Shown: positions 1 to 9,119, counted from the stretch's first letter. The stretch: DNA of 64,000 nt from WHSW01 sp963781265 (GCA_963781265.1 CAWAFH010000018.1:818765-882764), one strand, 5' to 3'. Notes: generated by a model from the letters alone, not told the origin. Made by a program: numbers and translations.

Positions 1-758
1 TCGACGCCGGGGAAGGTGCGGGTGGTGTTGACCAGAGCGACGTTCGGCCGAAAGCCGTTGGCGAGGCCGATCAGCTCACGCATCCGCGACTCGTACACCG
101 AGCCGACCCGCGGCTCCTGACCGATCACGTGGACCTGGACCCCCCAGCGCTCGAGCTCCTCGCGGAGCACGCCGTCGCTCTGGGCGAGCACGGTGCACTC
201 GATCGACCGGTCGGCGAGCAGCAGGCGCAGCAGCTCGTGCAGGTAGAGCTGCGCGCCGCCGAGGTCGAGCTGATGGGTGACCGCGAGGACCCGCAGCGGC
301 GGCGCGGGCGGCGCCGGGGCCGCGTCGGCGGACGCGCGGGCGCGCAGCGTCTCGAGCCACTCGGGGTCCTCACGCGGCATCGGCGGCGCCGGCTCGATGA
401 CCATCGAGCGGGTGCCGAGGGGCGCGGCGCCGGCGCCGGCGTACGCGGTCGCCGTGACCGCCACCGAGCGGCCCGGCTCGAACCCGATCAGGTCGACGGG
501 GGCCTCCCATCCGGCGATCGGCGCGCTCGCCAGCGGCCAGCCGACGTCGGGCCGCGGGATGCAGAACAGGCGGGCGCGCGTGTTGCGCTCGCCGTCGATC
601 GAGACCTCGACCCGGTCGAGGCCGCGCTCGGCGAGCCCCCAGCCGTGGATTCCGGCGAGCGGCTGCTCGAGCTTCCAGGTCTGCAGCTCGTCGAGCGTCG
701 CCGCGGGAGGTCGGCGTCGCAGCCGCGACAGCCGGCGCCTCGACCCGCCCCCGGACAC
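1..758 (-). CDS. Glycosyltransferase (GT4-like), 3' end outside the window
   Basis: The gene is open to the left edge; about 252 N-terminal residues are visible. I place the start at the GTG at 756-758, four bases after the stop of the mutase gene, so the two probably form one transcription unit. Residues 1-20 are basic. Residues about 25-125 look like a beta-rich accessory domain. From about residue 154 a Rossmann-like strand begins with VTHQLDLGGAQ, typical of the N-terminal half of GT-B glycosyltransferases that act on cell-surface sugars. The donor-binding half is not in the window, so the substrate cannot be guessed. The N-terminal extension before the GT-B fold is unusual for a plain GT4 enzyme. 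Confidence 0.7.
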   Translation of the reverse strand, partial: MSGGGSRRRLSRLRRRPPAATLDELQTWKLEQPLAGIHGWGLAERGLDRVEVSIDGERNTRARLFCIPRPDVGWPLASAPIAGWEAPVDLIGFEPGRSVAVTATAYAGAGAAPLGTRSMVIEPAPPMPREDPEWLETLRARASADAAPAPPAPPLRVLAVTHQLDLGGAQLYLHELLRLLLADRSIECTVLAQSDGVLREELERWGVQVHVIGQEPRVGSVYESRMRELIGLANGFRPNVALVNTTRTFPGV

Positions 759-762
759 CGGC

Positions 763-2757
763 TCAGGCGGGAGCGGGGGAGCCGGCGCGCTCGCCGACCA
801 GGTCGACGATCTCGCCCATGATCCGGTTGACGTCGAAGTCCTTCGGCGTGTAGACGCCGGCGACGCCGAGCTCGCGCAGCTTCTCGGCGTCGGCCGCCGG
901 GATGATCCCGCCGATCACGACCGGGACGTCGACCTCGCGCTCGCGCAGCAGGCGGACGGTCTCGGGGATCAGCTCGAGGTGCGAGCCGGAGAGGATCGAG
1001 AGGCCGACCACGTCGACGTCCTCCTCGAGCGCGGAGGCGGCGATCTGCTCGGGGGTGAGGCGGATCCCCTGGTAGATGACCTCCATGCCGACGTCGCGGG
1101 CGCGCACCGCGATCTGCTCGGCGCCGTTGGAGTGGCCGTCGAGACCGGGCTTGCCGACCAGGATCCGCGGCCGGTGGCCGATCCGCTCGGCGAGCTCGTC
1201 GACGCGACCGCGAATCTCGGCGAGGAGCTCCTCGTTGCCGCCGGCGGCGGCGCCCGAGACCCCGGTCGGCGCGCGGTAGTCGCCGAACACGTCGCGCAGC
1301 GTCTGCGCCCACTCGCCGGTGGTCGCGCCCGCCTTCGCGGCGGCGATCGTCGCCGGCATGATGTTGGCGCTCTCGTCGCGGGCTGCGGCCGCGAGGTCGG
1401 CGAGGGCTCGCTGGATCGCCTCGTCGTCGCGCTCGGCCTTCCACTCCTCGAGCGCCTCGCGGCGCTCACGCTCGACCTCGGGGTCGGGAGTGAGGATGCC
1501 GCCGTCGGCGCCCGCGGTCAGCGGCGAATCCTCGCCCTCGACGAAGCAGTTCTGGCCGACGACCTTGATCTCCTCGCGCTCGATCCGGGCGATCCGCTCG
1601 CGGTGCGACTCGACCAGGCGGGCCTTCATGTAGGCGACCGCCTCGACCGCGCCGCCCTGCTCGGCGACGACGCCCATCTCCTCGCGGGCGCCATCGGCGA
1701 GCTCGGCGACCAGGCCGTCCATCACCTTCGAGCCCTCGAAGATGTCGGGGTACTCGAGCAGGTCGGTCTCGAACGCGAGCACCTGCTGGATCCGCAGGCT
1801 CCACTGCTGGTCCCAGGGCCGGGGCAGACCGAGCGCCTCGTTCCACGCCGGGAGCTGGATGGCGCGGGCCCGGGCGTTGCGCCCCAGCGTCACCGCAAGC
1901 GCTTCGAGCACGATCCGCTGGACGTTGTTCTCGGGCTGCGCCTCGGTCAGGCCCAGGCTGTTGACCTGGACCCCGTAGCGCATCCGCAGCAGCTTCGGCT
2001 CGGTGACGCCGTAGCGCTCGCGGCCGATCTGCTCCCACAGCTCCGACATCGCGCGCAGCTTCGCGTGCTCCTCGACGAAGCGCACGCCCGCGTTGACGAA
2101 GAACGAGATCCGCCCGAACACCTTCGGGAAGTCGGCCTCGGCGACCTGGCCGCGCGCCTTGACCTCGTCGAGCACCGCGATCGCGGTGCACATCGCGTAC
2201 GCGATCTCCTGGACCGGGGTAGCCCCGGCCTCCTGGAGGTGGTAGCTGCACACGTTGGTCGGGTTCCAGCTCGGGATCTCGTTGACGCTGAAGGCGACCG
2301 TGTCGGCGATCAGCCGCATCGAGGGGCCCGGGGGAAAGGCGTAGGTCCCGCGCGACAGGTACTCCTTGATGATGTCGTTCTGAGTCGTGCCCTTGAGCGC
2401 GTGGCGGTCGACCCCGTTCTCGTCGGCGACCGTGACGTAGAGGCCGAGGAGCCACGCCGCGGTCGCGTTGATCGTCATCGACGTGTTCATCTCGTCGAGC
2501 GGGATTCCGTCGAGCAGCGTGTGCATGTCGCCCTTGTGGGCGACCGAGACGCCGACCTTGCCGACCTCGCCGCGGGCGAGGACGTGGTCGGGGTCGTAGC
2601 CGGTCTGGGTCGGCAGGTCGAAGGCGATCGAGAGCCCCGTCTGGCCCTTGGCCAGGTTGCGGCGATAGAGCTCGTTCGAGCGCCGGGCGTCCGAGTGCCC
2701 CGCGTACGTGCGCATCACCCAGGGGCGGTCCGGCTCTGAGAGGCGGTGTTCGCTCAT
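763..2757 (-). CDS. ecm: Ethylmalonyl-CoA mutase (coenzyme B12-dependent)
   Basis: A 664-residue single-chain acyl-CoA mutase. It starts with ATG at 2757 (MSEHRLSEPDRPW), chosen because the conserved family N-terminus RPWVMRTYAGHS follows at once. The catalytic TIM-barrel half contains the segments NLAKGQTGLS, FDLPTQTGYDPDH and NVCSYHLQEAGATP, a pattern I associate with the MeaA/Ecm group rather than methylmalonyl-CoA mutase proper. The C-terminal cobalamin-binding domain has DGHSNG (His 542 would coordinate cobalt), a later SIL-SGS loop and an IGG loop. The enzyme interconverts ethylmalonyl-CoA and methylsuccinyl-CoA in the ethylmalonyl-CoA pathway. Its partner crotonyl-CoA carboxylase/reductase lies at 9467-10735, which supports the assignment. 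Confidence 0.92.
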   Translation of the reverse strand: MSEHRLSEPDRPWVMRTYAGHSDARRSNELYRRNLAKGQTGLSIAFDLPTQTGYDPDHVLARGEVGKVGVSVAHKGDMHTLLDGIPLDEMNTSMTINATAAWLLGLYVTVADENGVDRHALKGTTQNDIIKEYLSRGTYAFPPGPSMRLIADTVAFSVNEIPSWNPTNVCSYHLQEAGATPVQEIAYAMCTAIAVLDEVKARGQVAEADFPKVFGRISFFVNAGVRFVEEHAKLRAMSELWEQIGRERYGVTEPKLLRMRYGVQVNSLGLTEAQPENNVQRIVLEALAVTLGRNARARAIQLPAWNEALGLPRPWDQQWSLRIQQVLAFETDLLEYPDIFEGSKVMDGLVAELADGAREEMGVVAEQGGAVEAVAYMKARLVESHRERIARIEREEIKVVGQNCFVEGEDSPLTAGADGGILTPDPEVERERREALEEWKAERDDEAIQRALADLAAAARDESANIMPATIAAAKAGATTGEWAQTLRDVFGDYRAPTGVSGAAAGGNEELLAEIRGRVDELAERIGHRPRILVGKPGLDGHSNGAEQIAVRARDVGMEVIYQGIRLTPEQIAASALEEDVDVVGLSILSGSHLELIPETVRLLREREVDVPVVIGGIIPAADAEKLRELGVAGVYTPKDFDVNRIMGEIVDLVGERAGSPAPA

Positions 2758-2809
2758 GCGCCCATTCTCCCAGGTACAAGCGCGGCGGGTACGGGTAGCG
2801 TCCGCGCAG

Positions 2810-3643
2810 GTGGTCCGCACGATCGACACCATGCATCTGGGCCGCGACCGGGTGATCGCCGCGCACGCGGTCGGCGAGCTGATCGTCGATCCCGGCCCCG
2901 AGTCGGCGCTCGGCAACTGGATCGACTCCCTGGAGGACGAGCCGCGAGGCCTGCTGCTCACCCATGTCCACCTCGATCATGCGGGCGCAACCGGCGCGCT
3001 GGTGCGCCGCTTCCCGCACCTGCGCGTGTACGTCAGCGAGGTCGGAGCCCCGCACCTCGTTGACCCGTCGCGGCTCCTGCGCAGCGCCGGGCGGCTGTAC
3101 GGCGAGGACAACATGCAGCGCCTTTGGGGGGAGGTTGTGCCGGTGCCGGAGGCAAACGTGACCCCGCTCGCCGGCGGCGAGGAGGTCGAGGGCTTTCGCG
3201 CCGAGCACGTCCCCGGCCATGCCAGCCACCACCTCGCCTGGCTCGACCTCGAGCGCGGCGACGCCTACGTCGGGGACATGGCCGGGGTCAGGATCCCCCC
3301 GAGCGAGGTCACCCTGGCGCCGACCCCGCCGCCCGAGGTCGACGTCGAGGCATGGCTGGAGTCCGCCGACCGGATCGAGGCGATGCGTCCCGAGCGCCTG
3401 CGGATGACGCACTTCGGCGAGGTGGCCGAGGTCGGCGAGCAGCTCGACCGGGTCCGCGAGGCGCTGCTGCGCGAGCTCCAGCTCGCCCGCGACGGCCGCG
3501 AGGCCTTTCTGAGCGCGTTCGAGGCCGAGATCCACGATCACGCCGACCCGCGGACCGCCGCCGCGATGGTCCAGGCGACGCCGCCCGAACAGCAGTGGCT
3601 CGGCCTGGAGCGCTATCTGCGCAAGCGCGCCGAGGCCGCATAG
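2810..3643 (+). CDS. MBL-fold metallo-hydrolase
   Basis: A 277-residue protein of the metallo-beta-lactamase superfamily. The GTG at 2810 gives MVRTIDTMHLGRDRV; an ATG at 2831 is the alternative. The metal-binding motif THVHLDHAG places His 52, His 54, Asp 56 and His 57 in the usual HxHxDH pattern. Later HVPGHASHH and GDMAG supply the further metal ligands. The helical C-terminus (EQQWLGLERYLRKR) resembles the glyoxalase-II-like branch that acts on small thioesters. It is divergent from ecm with 52 bp between the starts. No exact substrate is evident. Confidence 0.85.
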   Translation: MVRTIDTMHLGRDRVIAAHAVGELIVDPGPESALGNWIDSLEDEPRGLLLTHVHLDHAGATGALVRRFPHLRVYVSEVGAPHLVDPSRLLRSAGRLYGEDNMQRLWGEVVPVPEANVTPLAGGEEVEGFRAEHVPGHASHHLAWLDLERGDAYVGDMAGVRIPPSEVTLAPTPPPEVDVEAWLESADRIEAMRPERLRMTHFGEVAEVGEQLDRVREALLRELQLARDGREAFLSAFEAEIHDHADPRTAAAMVQATPPEQQWLGLERYLRKRAEAA

Positions 3644-3727
3644 GCACCCGATGAAATTCCCCGCCCGCACCTTCCGGTCCGCGGGGGTGTTGAGGGTTGA
3701 TCAGCGGCTACGCTTCGCCCGGACGAC

Positions 3728-4432
3728 GTGAGAACCCACCGTGACAAGCCAAGTTTCCGCCGCCGCGGCGCGCTCGCGGCGGTCGTCGCGTGCCTCCTGG
3801 GAGTCGGCGCCGCGACCGCGATCGCCGAGGTCACGGTCTACAACAACGACATGTCGAGCCAGGGCGACTTCCGCGAGATCCTGCGATCGGGCGGCGGCAA
3901 GCGGTGCGACAAGAAGTACCGCGAGAAGAGCAAGGTGATGCTCGCGTCGGTGAAGAAGAGCCCGACCACGTGCTCGTTCCGCCCCCCGGTTCAGGGCGAC
4001 GACGAGCTCGCGAACCAGGGCGTCTCGATCGACGGCAAGATCCTCAAGTCGACCCCGAAGTCGGTTCGCGGCGGCGCCTTCATCGAGGCGACCGTGAGGG
4101 CCGGCGGCAACGGCACCGGCTACTCGTTCCGGATCTTCCCGCAGAAGCAGAAGTACGAGCTGACCCGCGGTCCGGCCGGCGGCGGCTTTCCCTCGAAGGG
4201 CAAGAGCGACGCGATCAAGAAGGTGAACGAGCGCAACCGGATCGAGGTCATCGCCACGGGTGCCGAGGTCCGCGCCCTCGTGAACGGCAAGGAGGTCGCC
4301 AAGATCAGCGACTCCAACCCCGGTCAGGTCCAGGGCCGCAAGGTGCGCTTCGCGCTCGGCAGCCGCGCCAACAAGGACAAGAAGGTGGTCGCCACCTTCA
4401 AGCGCGTCGCGGTCTCGGTCCCGGACCCCTAG
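3728..4432 (+). CDS. Secreted hypothetical protein
   Basis: A 234-residue protein from a GTG start. The N-terminus has a basic stretch (residues 1-14) and a hydrophobic segment about residues 15-33 (ALAAVVACLLGVGAATA), which reads as a Sec signal peptide or anchor. The mature part is Lys/Gly rich and appears beta-rich, with KVRFALGSRANKDKKV near the end, reminiscent of a concanavalin-like sandwich of the laminin-G/DUF1080 type (inference only). Two cysteines in the mature region could form a disulfide. No enzyme motif is visible. Confidence 0.7.
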   Translation: MRTHRDKPSFRRRGALAAVVACLLGVGAATAIAEVTVYNNDMSSQGDFREILRSGGGKRCDKKYREKSKVMLASVKKSPTTCSFRPPVQGDDELANQGVSIDGKILKSTPKSVRGGAFIEATVRAGGNGTGYSFRIFPQKQKYELTRGPAGGGFPSKGKSDAIKKVNERNRIEVIATGAEVRALVNGKEVAKISDSNPGQVQGRKVRFALGSRANKDKKVVATFKRVAVSVPDP

Positions 4433-4454
4433 GCCGGCACCAAGGGGAAGCGCG

Positions 4455-4745
4455 ATCACGACCGAGACGATCGAGCGCCCGCGCAGCGCCGGACCCGGAT
4501 CGGGAGTCGGCGGCAACTGGAACGTGATCGTCCTCAACGACGACCACAACACGTTCGACCACGTCGCGCGCACCCTCGCCAACGTGATCCCCGGGGTCAG
4601 CCTCGACCGCGGCTACGGGTTCGCCGACCGGATCCACAACGCGGGTCAGGCGATCGTCTGGACCGGCCAGCGCGAGCCGGCCGAGCTGTACTGGGAGCAG
4701 CTCTCGGCCGCGGGCCTGACGATGGCTCCGCTGGAGCGCTGCTGA
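4455..4745 (+). CDS. clpS: ATP-dependent Clp protease adaptor ClpS, apparent ATC start
   Basis: A 96-residue ClpS. It carries the family core VIVLNDDHNTFDHVA (N-end-rule degron pocket), then NAGQAIVW and the C-terminal helix AELYWEQLSAAGLTMAP. It delivers substrates with destabilising N-termini to the ClpA/ClpC chaperone. The start is odd. The first ATG or GTG in frame is the GTG at 4524, which would cut into the core fold. Seven bases after a purine-rich AAGGGGA (4442-4448) lies ATC ACG ACC GAG ACG, in frame with the expected N-terminus (TTETIERP-like). ATC is a permitted but rare initiation codon; I take it as the start at 4455. Confidence 0.85.
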   Translation: MTTETIERPRSAGPGSGVGGNWNVIVLNDDHNTFDHVARTLANVIPGVSLDRGYGFADRIHNAGQAIVWTGQREPAELYWEQLSAAGLTMAPLERC

Positions 4746-4795
4746 CCCAAGCGCCGCGCCACCCCGCGCCCGCCACCCGCCGCCCGACCGCGCCG

Positions 4796-4848
4796 CCGCC
4801 GAGATTCATCTCAACCACCTCAGGGGTGGTCAGGATGAAACTCGGCGG
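4796..4848. terminator. Long bidirectional hairpin between convergent genes
   Basis: An almost perfect inverted repeat. CCGCCGAG (4796-4803) pairs with CTCGGCGG (4841-4848), TTCATC with GATGAA, and ACCACC with GGTGGT around a TCAG-type loop. It lies in the gap between clpS (ends 4745) and the minus-strand gene ending at 4855. It can therefore terminate both transcripts. There is no clear T-tract. Confidence 0.75.
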
Positions 4849-4854
4849 TTCGGG

Positions 4855-5232
4855 TTAGTGGGCGCGGCGTGGGAGGCTGATGATCTGGCCCGCGGGCGAG
4901 CCGCCGACCGCCGGCCGGCCGCGACGACGCCCGATCAGGCGCAGGCCGCGCTCGCGCCGCCGGCCGCGGCGCCGGCGCAGCTGCGAGGCGCGCAGCCGCA
5001 GCATCGCCTGTAGCTCGCTGGTCGGGCGGAACGGGTCGGCGATCAGGTCATCGGTAGTCAGCGAGATCGCCGCGACCAGGCGGCCGTCGACCTCGGCGCC
5101 GAGCACGGGGCCCTCGGGCACCTGCCGGGTGTCGCGCTCGGCAAGCTCGGCGAGGCGCGCGGCGTCCGCGTCCGTGCGGTCCACCCGCCGGATGGTCATC
5201 GCCGTGTTGGTCTGGGTCTCGGTGCTGGTCAT
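4855..5232 (-). CDS. Small GNAT-like N-terminal domain protein
   Basis: A 125-residue protein. The ATG at 5232 is preceded by GAGGTGAG, a good ribosome binding site. Residues about 12-75 (IRRVDRTDADAARLAELAERD, then VLGAEVDGRLVAAISL) match the first beta-alpha-beta units of the acetyltransferase (GNAT) fold. The acetyl-CoA-binding R/Q-x-x-G-x-G/A loop is absent. The tail is Arg-rich (SQLRRRRGRRR). Such half-GNAT proteins are common in actinobacteria. It is probably not an active acetyltransferase. Confidence 0.65.
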   Translation of the reverse strand: MTSTETQTNTAMTIRRVDRTDADAARLAELAERDTRQVPEGPVLGAEVDGRLVAAISLTTDDLIADPFRPTSELQAMLRLRASQLRRRRGRRRERGLRLIGRRRGRPAVGGSPAGQIISLPRRAH

Positions 5233-5331
5233 CTGCCTCACCTCGCTCGTCGGTTCGTGATCGACTTCAGGGTCCCGCGAACAGCGCATTAGCGCAACAT
5301 GGAAGCTTGACCCCGTTGATAAGCTCGCCTA

Positions 5332-6270
5332 ATGCTTGATGTGAAGCGGCTGCGGATCCTGCGCGAGGTCGCCCAGCAGGGCTCGTTCTCCGCCGCCGGC
5401 GAGGCGCTCTACCTCTCGCAATCGGCGGTCAGCCAGCAGATCGCGACGCTCGAGCGCGAGGTCGGGATGAAGCTGCTCGACCGCACCCGCGAGGGCCCGA
5501 AGCTCACCGACGCCGGCCGGGTGCTCGTCTCCCACGCCGAGGCCGCGATCGCGCGCCTCGACGAGGCCGAGCGCGAGCTCGCCGCGATCGCCGGGCTCGA
5601 GGGCGGCGAGCTGCGCCTGGCGAGCTTTCCGAGCGCGAGCGCGACCCTGCTCACGGAGGCGGTCTCGACCTTCCACCGTCGCCACCCGGCCGTGCGCCTC
5701 AGCGTCGCCGACGCCGAGCCCGAGGAATCGCTGCCGCGCCTGCGGGCGGGCGAGCTCGACCTGGCGCTGAGCTTCGACTACAGCTCGCGCCCGAGCGAGG
5801 ACGAGCGCGACCTCGAACGCCGCCTGGTGCTGACCGAGTCGATGCACGTGGCGCTGCCGAAGTCGCACGAGCTCGCCTCCCGCAGCGTCGTGCCGCTCGC
5901 CGAGCTCGCGGAGGTGGAATGGCTCTGTGGCTCGCGGCCGAGCAGCTGTGGCGAGGTCATCTTCGACGCCTGCCGCAGCGCCGGCTTCGAGCCGCGGATC
6001 GGCTTCGAGTCCGACGACTACCACGTCATGCAGGGGTTCATCGCCGCCGGGCTCGGCGTGACCCTGCTCCCCGACCTGGCGCTGGCGACCCTGCGTTCCG
6101 ACCTCGTCGTGCGGCCGACCGACCCCGCGCCCCCCGAGCGGCGGGTGTGGGCGGCGGCGCGCGCGGAGGGCTCGCGCTCTCCCGCCACCGAGGAGATGCT
6201 CTCGATCCTGGTCGAGGTCGGCGAGTCGTTCGCGGCCCGCACCGCCAAGCGCCTGGAGCTCGCCGCCTAA
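5332..6270 (+). CDS. LysR-family transcriptional regulator
   Basis: A 312-residue LysR-type regulator. The winged helix-turn-helix is at residues 1-60 (FSAAGEALYLSQSAVSQQIATLE), followed by a linker helix and a periplasmic-binding-like effector domain from about residue 90 to 295. The domain order and length are standard. Divergent neighbours are the small GNAT-like gene on the left (100 bp gap) and, tail-to-tail, the sugar dehydrogenase on the right. The GNAT-like gene is the natural candidate target. The effector is unknown. Confidence 0.88.
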   Translation: MLDVKRLRILREVAQQGSFSAAGEALYLSQSAVSQQIATLEREVGMKLLDRTREGPKLTDAGRVLVSHAEAAIARLDEAERELAAIAGLEGGELRLASFPSASATLLTEAVSTFHRRHPAVRLSVADAEPEESLPRLRAGELDLALSFDYSSRPSEDERDLERRLVLTESMHVALPKSHELASRSVVPLAELAEVEWLCGSRPSSCGEVIFDACRSAGFEPRIGFESDDYHVMQGFIAAGLGVTLLPDLALATLRSDLVVRPTDPAPPERRVWAAARAEGSRSPATEEMLSILVEVGESFAARTAKRLELAA

Positions 6271-6292
6271 CCGCCGAGGCTCGCCGCAACCG

Positions 6293-8980
6293 CTAGCGAC
6301 AGCTGCTGAGCTTGTCGGCCCGGTCTTTGGGGCAGTTGTCGTCGCCGGGACCGCCGGCCAGCCGGTCCGTCCCGGGGCCGCCGCGAAGCTCGTCGGCGCC
6401 CGCGCCGCCGGCCAGTGAGTCGTCGCCGCCGCCTCCGCGCAGGGAATCGCCGCCGCCTCCGGCGCAGATCACGTCGTCGCCGCCGCGGCCGCGGACGACG
6501 TCGTCGCCGCCGCCCGCGATGATCGAATCGATCCCCGAGTCGCCGACGATCGACTCGTCGTCGCCGGTGCCGACGTAGGTCGCGGCCACGCCCTTGCAGC
6601 TGCGGCTCTCCGGCTCCGGGACGGGCGGCCCCGGGACCGTCGTCTGGTCCGCGCCGAAGAGGGCCGTGACGGTGCTGTCCGCCTCGCCGGCCACGACGTT
6701 GTGCGCCCTCGCGCCGCCGTCCGACCACGATTGCCAGAGCCAGTCGGTCGATGACTGTTGCTGGGGCGAGGCGGTGACCACGCTGTTGGACGCGCCGACG
6801 ATCTCGGTTCTCGTCAGCGGGCTCGCGGCGGTCTCGTCGCCGAGCGTGACCTGCAGCCCGGGCGGGGAGGTCGCGACGGTGAGCCGGCTGGTGCGCGGGT
6901 TCAGCTGCAGGTCGGTCGATGCCGTGCGGCCGAACGAGTCGGTCGCCGTCAGGGTCACCAACAGATGCGACGGATACTCGTGCGGCGGGGCGGTGAAGCT
7001 GCCCGCGGCGACCCCGGAGCTCCCCGAGACGAAGTGGGCGTGGCAGCTGCTGGGGCAGTGCAGGAGGTCGATGCGCCAGTCGAGCGACGATGCCGGAAGC
7101 GCCCCGTCCTCCGGGTCGCTGGCGGAGCCCGCGAAGCTGATCGTGTCGCCGACCTTCCAGGTCGTCGCCGCTGAGGGGGTCGAGATCACCGGCACCGGCG
7201 GCGCGTTGTCGACGTTGATCGTGACGTCGTCGAACGCCTGGTTTTGAGCCGGGTCGGTGACGCGCAGCCGAGCGGTGTAGGACCCCTTCGACTGGTACGT
7301 GTGCGTGACCGTGATCCCGCTCGCGTCGTCGTAGGCGCCGTCACCGTCGAGATCCCAGTCGAAATCGAGCGACGCCTGGGGATCGTTGGGATCGCTCGAG
7401 CCCGCGCCGCTGAGGGTCACGTCGAGCGGGGCCTCACCGCTATCCGGGTTCGCCGACGCGACGGCCGCCGGCCCCTGATAGGAGATCTTGCGGATCTCGC
7501 CGTCGATGATGTCGGCGTAGTACAGCGAGCCGCCGGGCCCGAACTGCAGGTCGACCGGGCCCCTCGCGTCCGGCCGGAAGCTCTGGACCGCGCTCGCGTC
7601 CGGGACGCCGTCGCCGTTGCCGTCGCGCATCACCCAGATGCAGTTGCGCGAGTAGTCGCCGAAGAAGAGCGCCTTCCGATAGGTGGCGGGGAAGGAGCTG
7701 TTGTTCTCGAACGCGAGCCCGGAGGTGGACGAGGATCCGCTGTCGCAGGTGTCGCCCGGGAACGCGGGCTGGAAGTGCGTGTAGGCGAAGACCGGCGAGA
7801 CGGTGGGCTGCAGGGACTCCTCGGCGTAGAGGTCGTCGCAGATCGTCAGCCCCTGCCACTGATAGCCCCCCTGGCGTCCGAACCCCTCGTAACAGGGCCA
7901 GCCGAAGTTCCGCGCGCTTCCCGGCGAGATCGGCGGCACGCGGTTGATCTCCTCGAAGTCGCCCCAGCCGACATCGCCGACCCAGAGCTCGTCGGTGCCC
8001 GGGCGGATCGCGATCCGGAACGGATTGCGAAAGCCGTAGGCAAGGATCCGTCTGGCGTTGGTGTCCGGGCCGGTCAGCGGGTTGCCGGCGGCGGGATTGC
8101 CGTTCTGCGGGTTGATCCGGATCACGCTGCCGTCGAGCCCGGTCGGGTCGCTGGACGTGCGCAGGTCCTGCGACCGCAGCACCCCGCCCTCGGCGCTCGG
8201 CGGCGACAGGGCCACGCCGACCCCGCCGGGCGGGTCGCCGCAGGGGTTCTTCGGGATCCCCCACTGGCCCCAGTCGGCGTCGCCGTAGATCGCGGCATCG
8301 CCGGCGCTGACGTACAGGTTCCCCTGCGTGTCGAAGGCCATCGACCCGATCGAGTGGCTGGCGAACTGCTGGCACCACTGGTCCGTGATCAGCGTCTGCG
8401 AGCCGACGACCTGATGCAGGTTCGACGAGAGCTGCAGGCGCACCAGCTTCGCGCTCGCCACGCAGCCGTCGCTGAGCGGCCCCGGCTGCTCGGCGTCGGG
8501 TGGGCTCACCGGCCCCGGGCAGTCGTCGTTGGTCCCGTCGAGCGTCGGCCAGCGGGGGACGCTGCCGCCGATCACCGCGTTGCGCGTGTAGAGGGCGTAG
8601 AGAAAGCGGTTGGAGGCGAAGCTCGGGTCGAGCGCGATCCCGAGCAGGCCCCGGTCCCAGGTGTTGTAGACCTCGCCGCGGAGGTCGGCGACGATGTGCG
8701 CGTTCGGGTCGCCGACGCTGTCGAACTCCTTGATCAGCCCGCTCTTCTCGGCGACGATCACCTGACCGCCGGGCGCGAAGCGGACCGCGGTCGGAACCTC
8801 GAGGCCGCCGATCGCCGTCGACTCGGTGAACCCCGCCGGCAGCGCCTGGGCGCCGGCGGCCGGCACGGCGAACGCGAGCAGACAACCGAGCGCGAGCGCC
8901 GAACGGCGCGCGCCTGAGCCCCCTGATCTGCTTGCGCGGGCGCCCGACCCCGTCGAGCCGCGCCGCCGATACGTTCGCAT
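6293..8980 (-). CDS. Secreted sugar dehydrogenase-like protein with PKD domain and RTX-type repeats
   Basis: An 895-residue exported protein. I prefer the ATG at 8980; a TTG upstream (9001) is possible. Residues about 30-50 form a signal peptide ending AVPAAGAQA. Residues about 50-490 are a six-bladed glucose/sorbosone-dehydrogenase-type propeller (GLLGIALDPSF, GNLYVSAGDA, LAYGFRNPFRIA, WVGDVGW). A PKD domain follows at about 500-590 (VTLSGAGSSDPNDPQ, GSYTARLRVTDP). A second beta domain comes next. The last ~90 residues are Gly/Asp nonapeptides (GGGGDDSLAGGAGADELRGG), the calcium-binding RTX type. Likely a cell-surface or secreted carbohydrate oxidoreductase; the PQQ cofactor is inferred from the family. 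Confidence 0.85.
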   Translation of the reverse strand: MRTYRRRGSTGSGARASRSGGSGARRSALALGCLLAFAVPAAGAQALPAGFTESTAIGGLEVPTAVRFAPGGQVIVAEKSGLIKEFDSVGDPNAHIVADLRGEVYNTWDRGLLGIALDPSFASNRFLYALYTRNAVIGGSVPRWPTLDGTNDDCPGPVSPPDAEQPGPLSDGCVASAKLVRLQLSSNLHQVVGSQTLITDQWCQQFASHSIGSMAFDTQGNLYVSAGDAAIYGDADWGQWGIPKNPCGDPPGGVGVALSPPSAEGGVLRSQDLRTSSDPTGLDGSVIRINPQNGNPAAGNPLTGPDTNARRILAYGFRNPFRIAIRPGTDELWVGDVGWGDFEEINRVPPISPGSARNFGWPCYEGFGRQGGYQWQGLTICDDLYAEESLQPTVSPVFAYTHFQPAFPGDTCDSGSSSTSGLAFENNSSFPATYRKALFFGDYSRNCIWVMRDGNGDGVPDASAVQSFRPDARGPVDLQFGPGGSLYYADIIDGEIRKISYQGPAAVASANPDSGEAPLDVTLSGAGSSDPNDPQASLDFDWDLDGDGAYDDASGITVTHTYQSKGSYTARLRVTDPAQNQAFDDVTINVDNAPPVPVISTPSAATTWKVGDTISFAGSASDPEDGALPASSLDWRIDLLHCPSSCHAHFVSGSSGVAAGSFTAPPHEYPSHLLVTLTATDSFGRTASTDLQLNPRTSRLTVATSPPGLQVTLGDETAASPLTRTEIVGASNSVVTASPQQQSSTDWLWQSWSDGGARAHNVVAGEADSTVTALFGADQTTVPGPPVPEPESRSCKGVAATYVGTGDDESIVGDSGIDSIIAGGGDDVVRGRGGDDVICAGGGGDSLRGGGGDDSLAGGAGADELRGGPGTDRLAGGPGDDNCPKDRADKLSSCR

Positions 8981-9119
8981 CCGAATAAGCCCCCGTGCCA
9001 ACGCTTGTTTGGAAACTAACTCAGCGCAGTGCGCAGACCTTGCGCCTTTTGGCTCGGGCCGTCGGCGTCGGGGTTCGCTAGTTGCGACTTTCCCGACCCC
9101 GGAACGGCCGTCTGCGGCG

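Noticed and set aside
277..2739. 820-codon frame on the + strand opposite ecm
   Set aside because: It is an antisense shadow of GC-rich code. Composition is Arg/Gly/Leu/Asp repeats without domain pattern, and ecm on the other strand is unmistakable.
5286..5335. GCATTAG...CTAATGC inverted repeat as LysR operator
   Set aside because: Arms are only 7 bp, 36 bp apart, and the right arm overlaps the ATG of the regulator. It could be chance.
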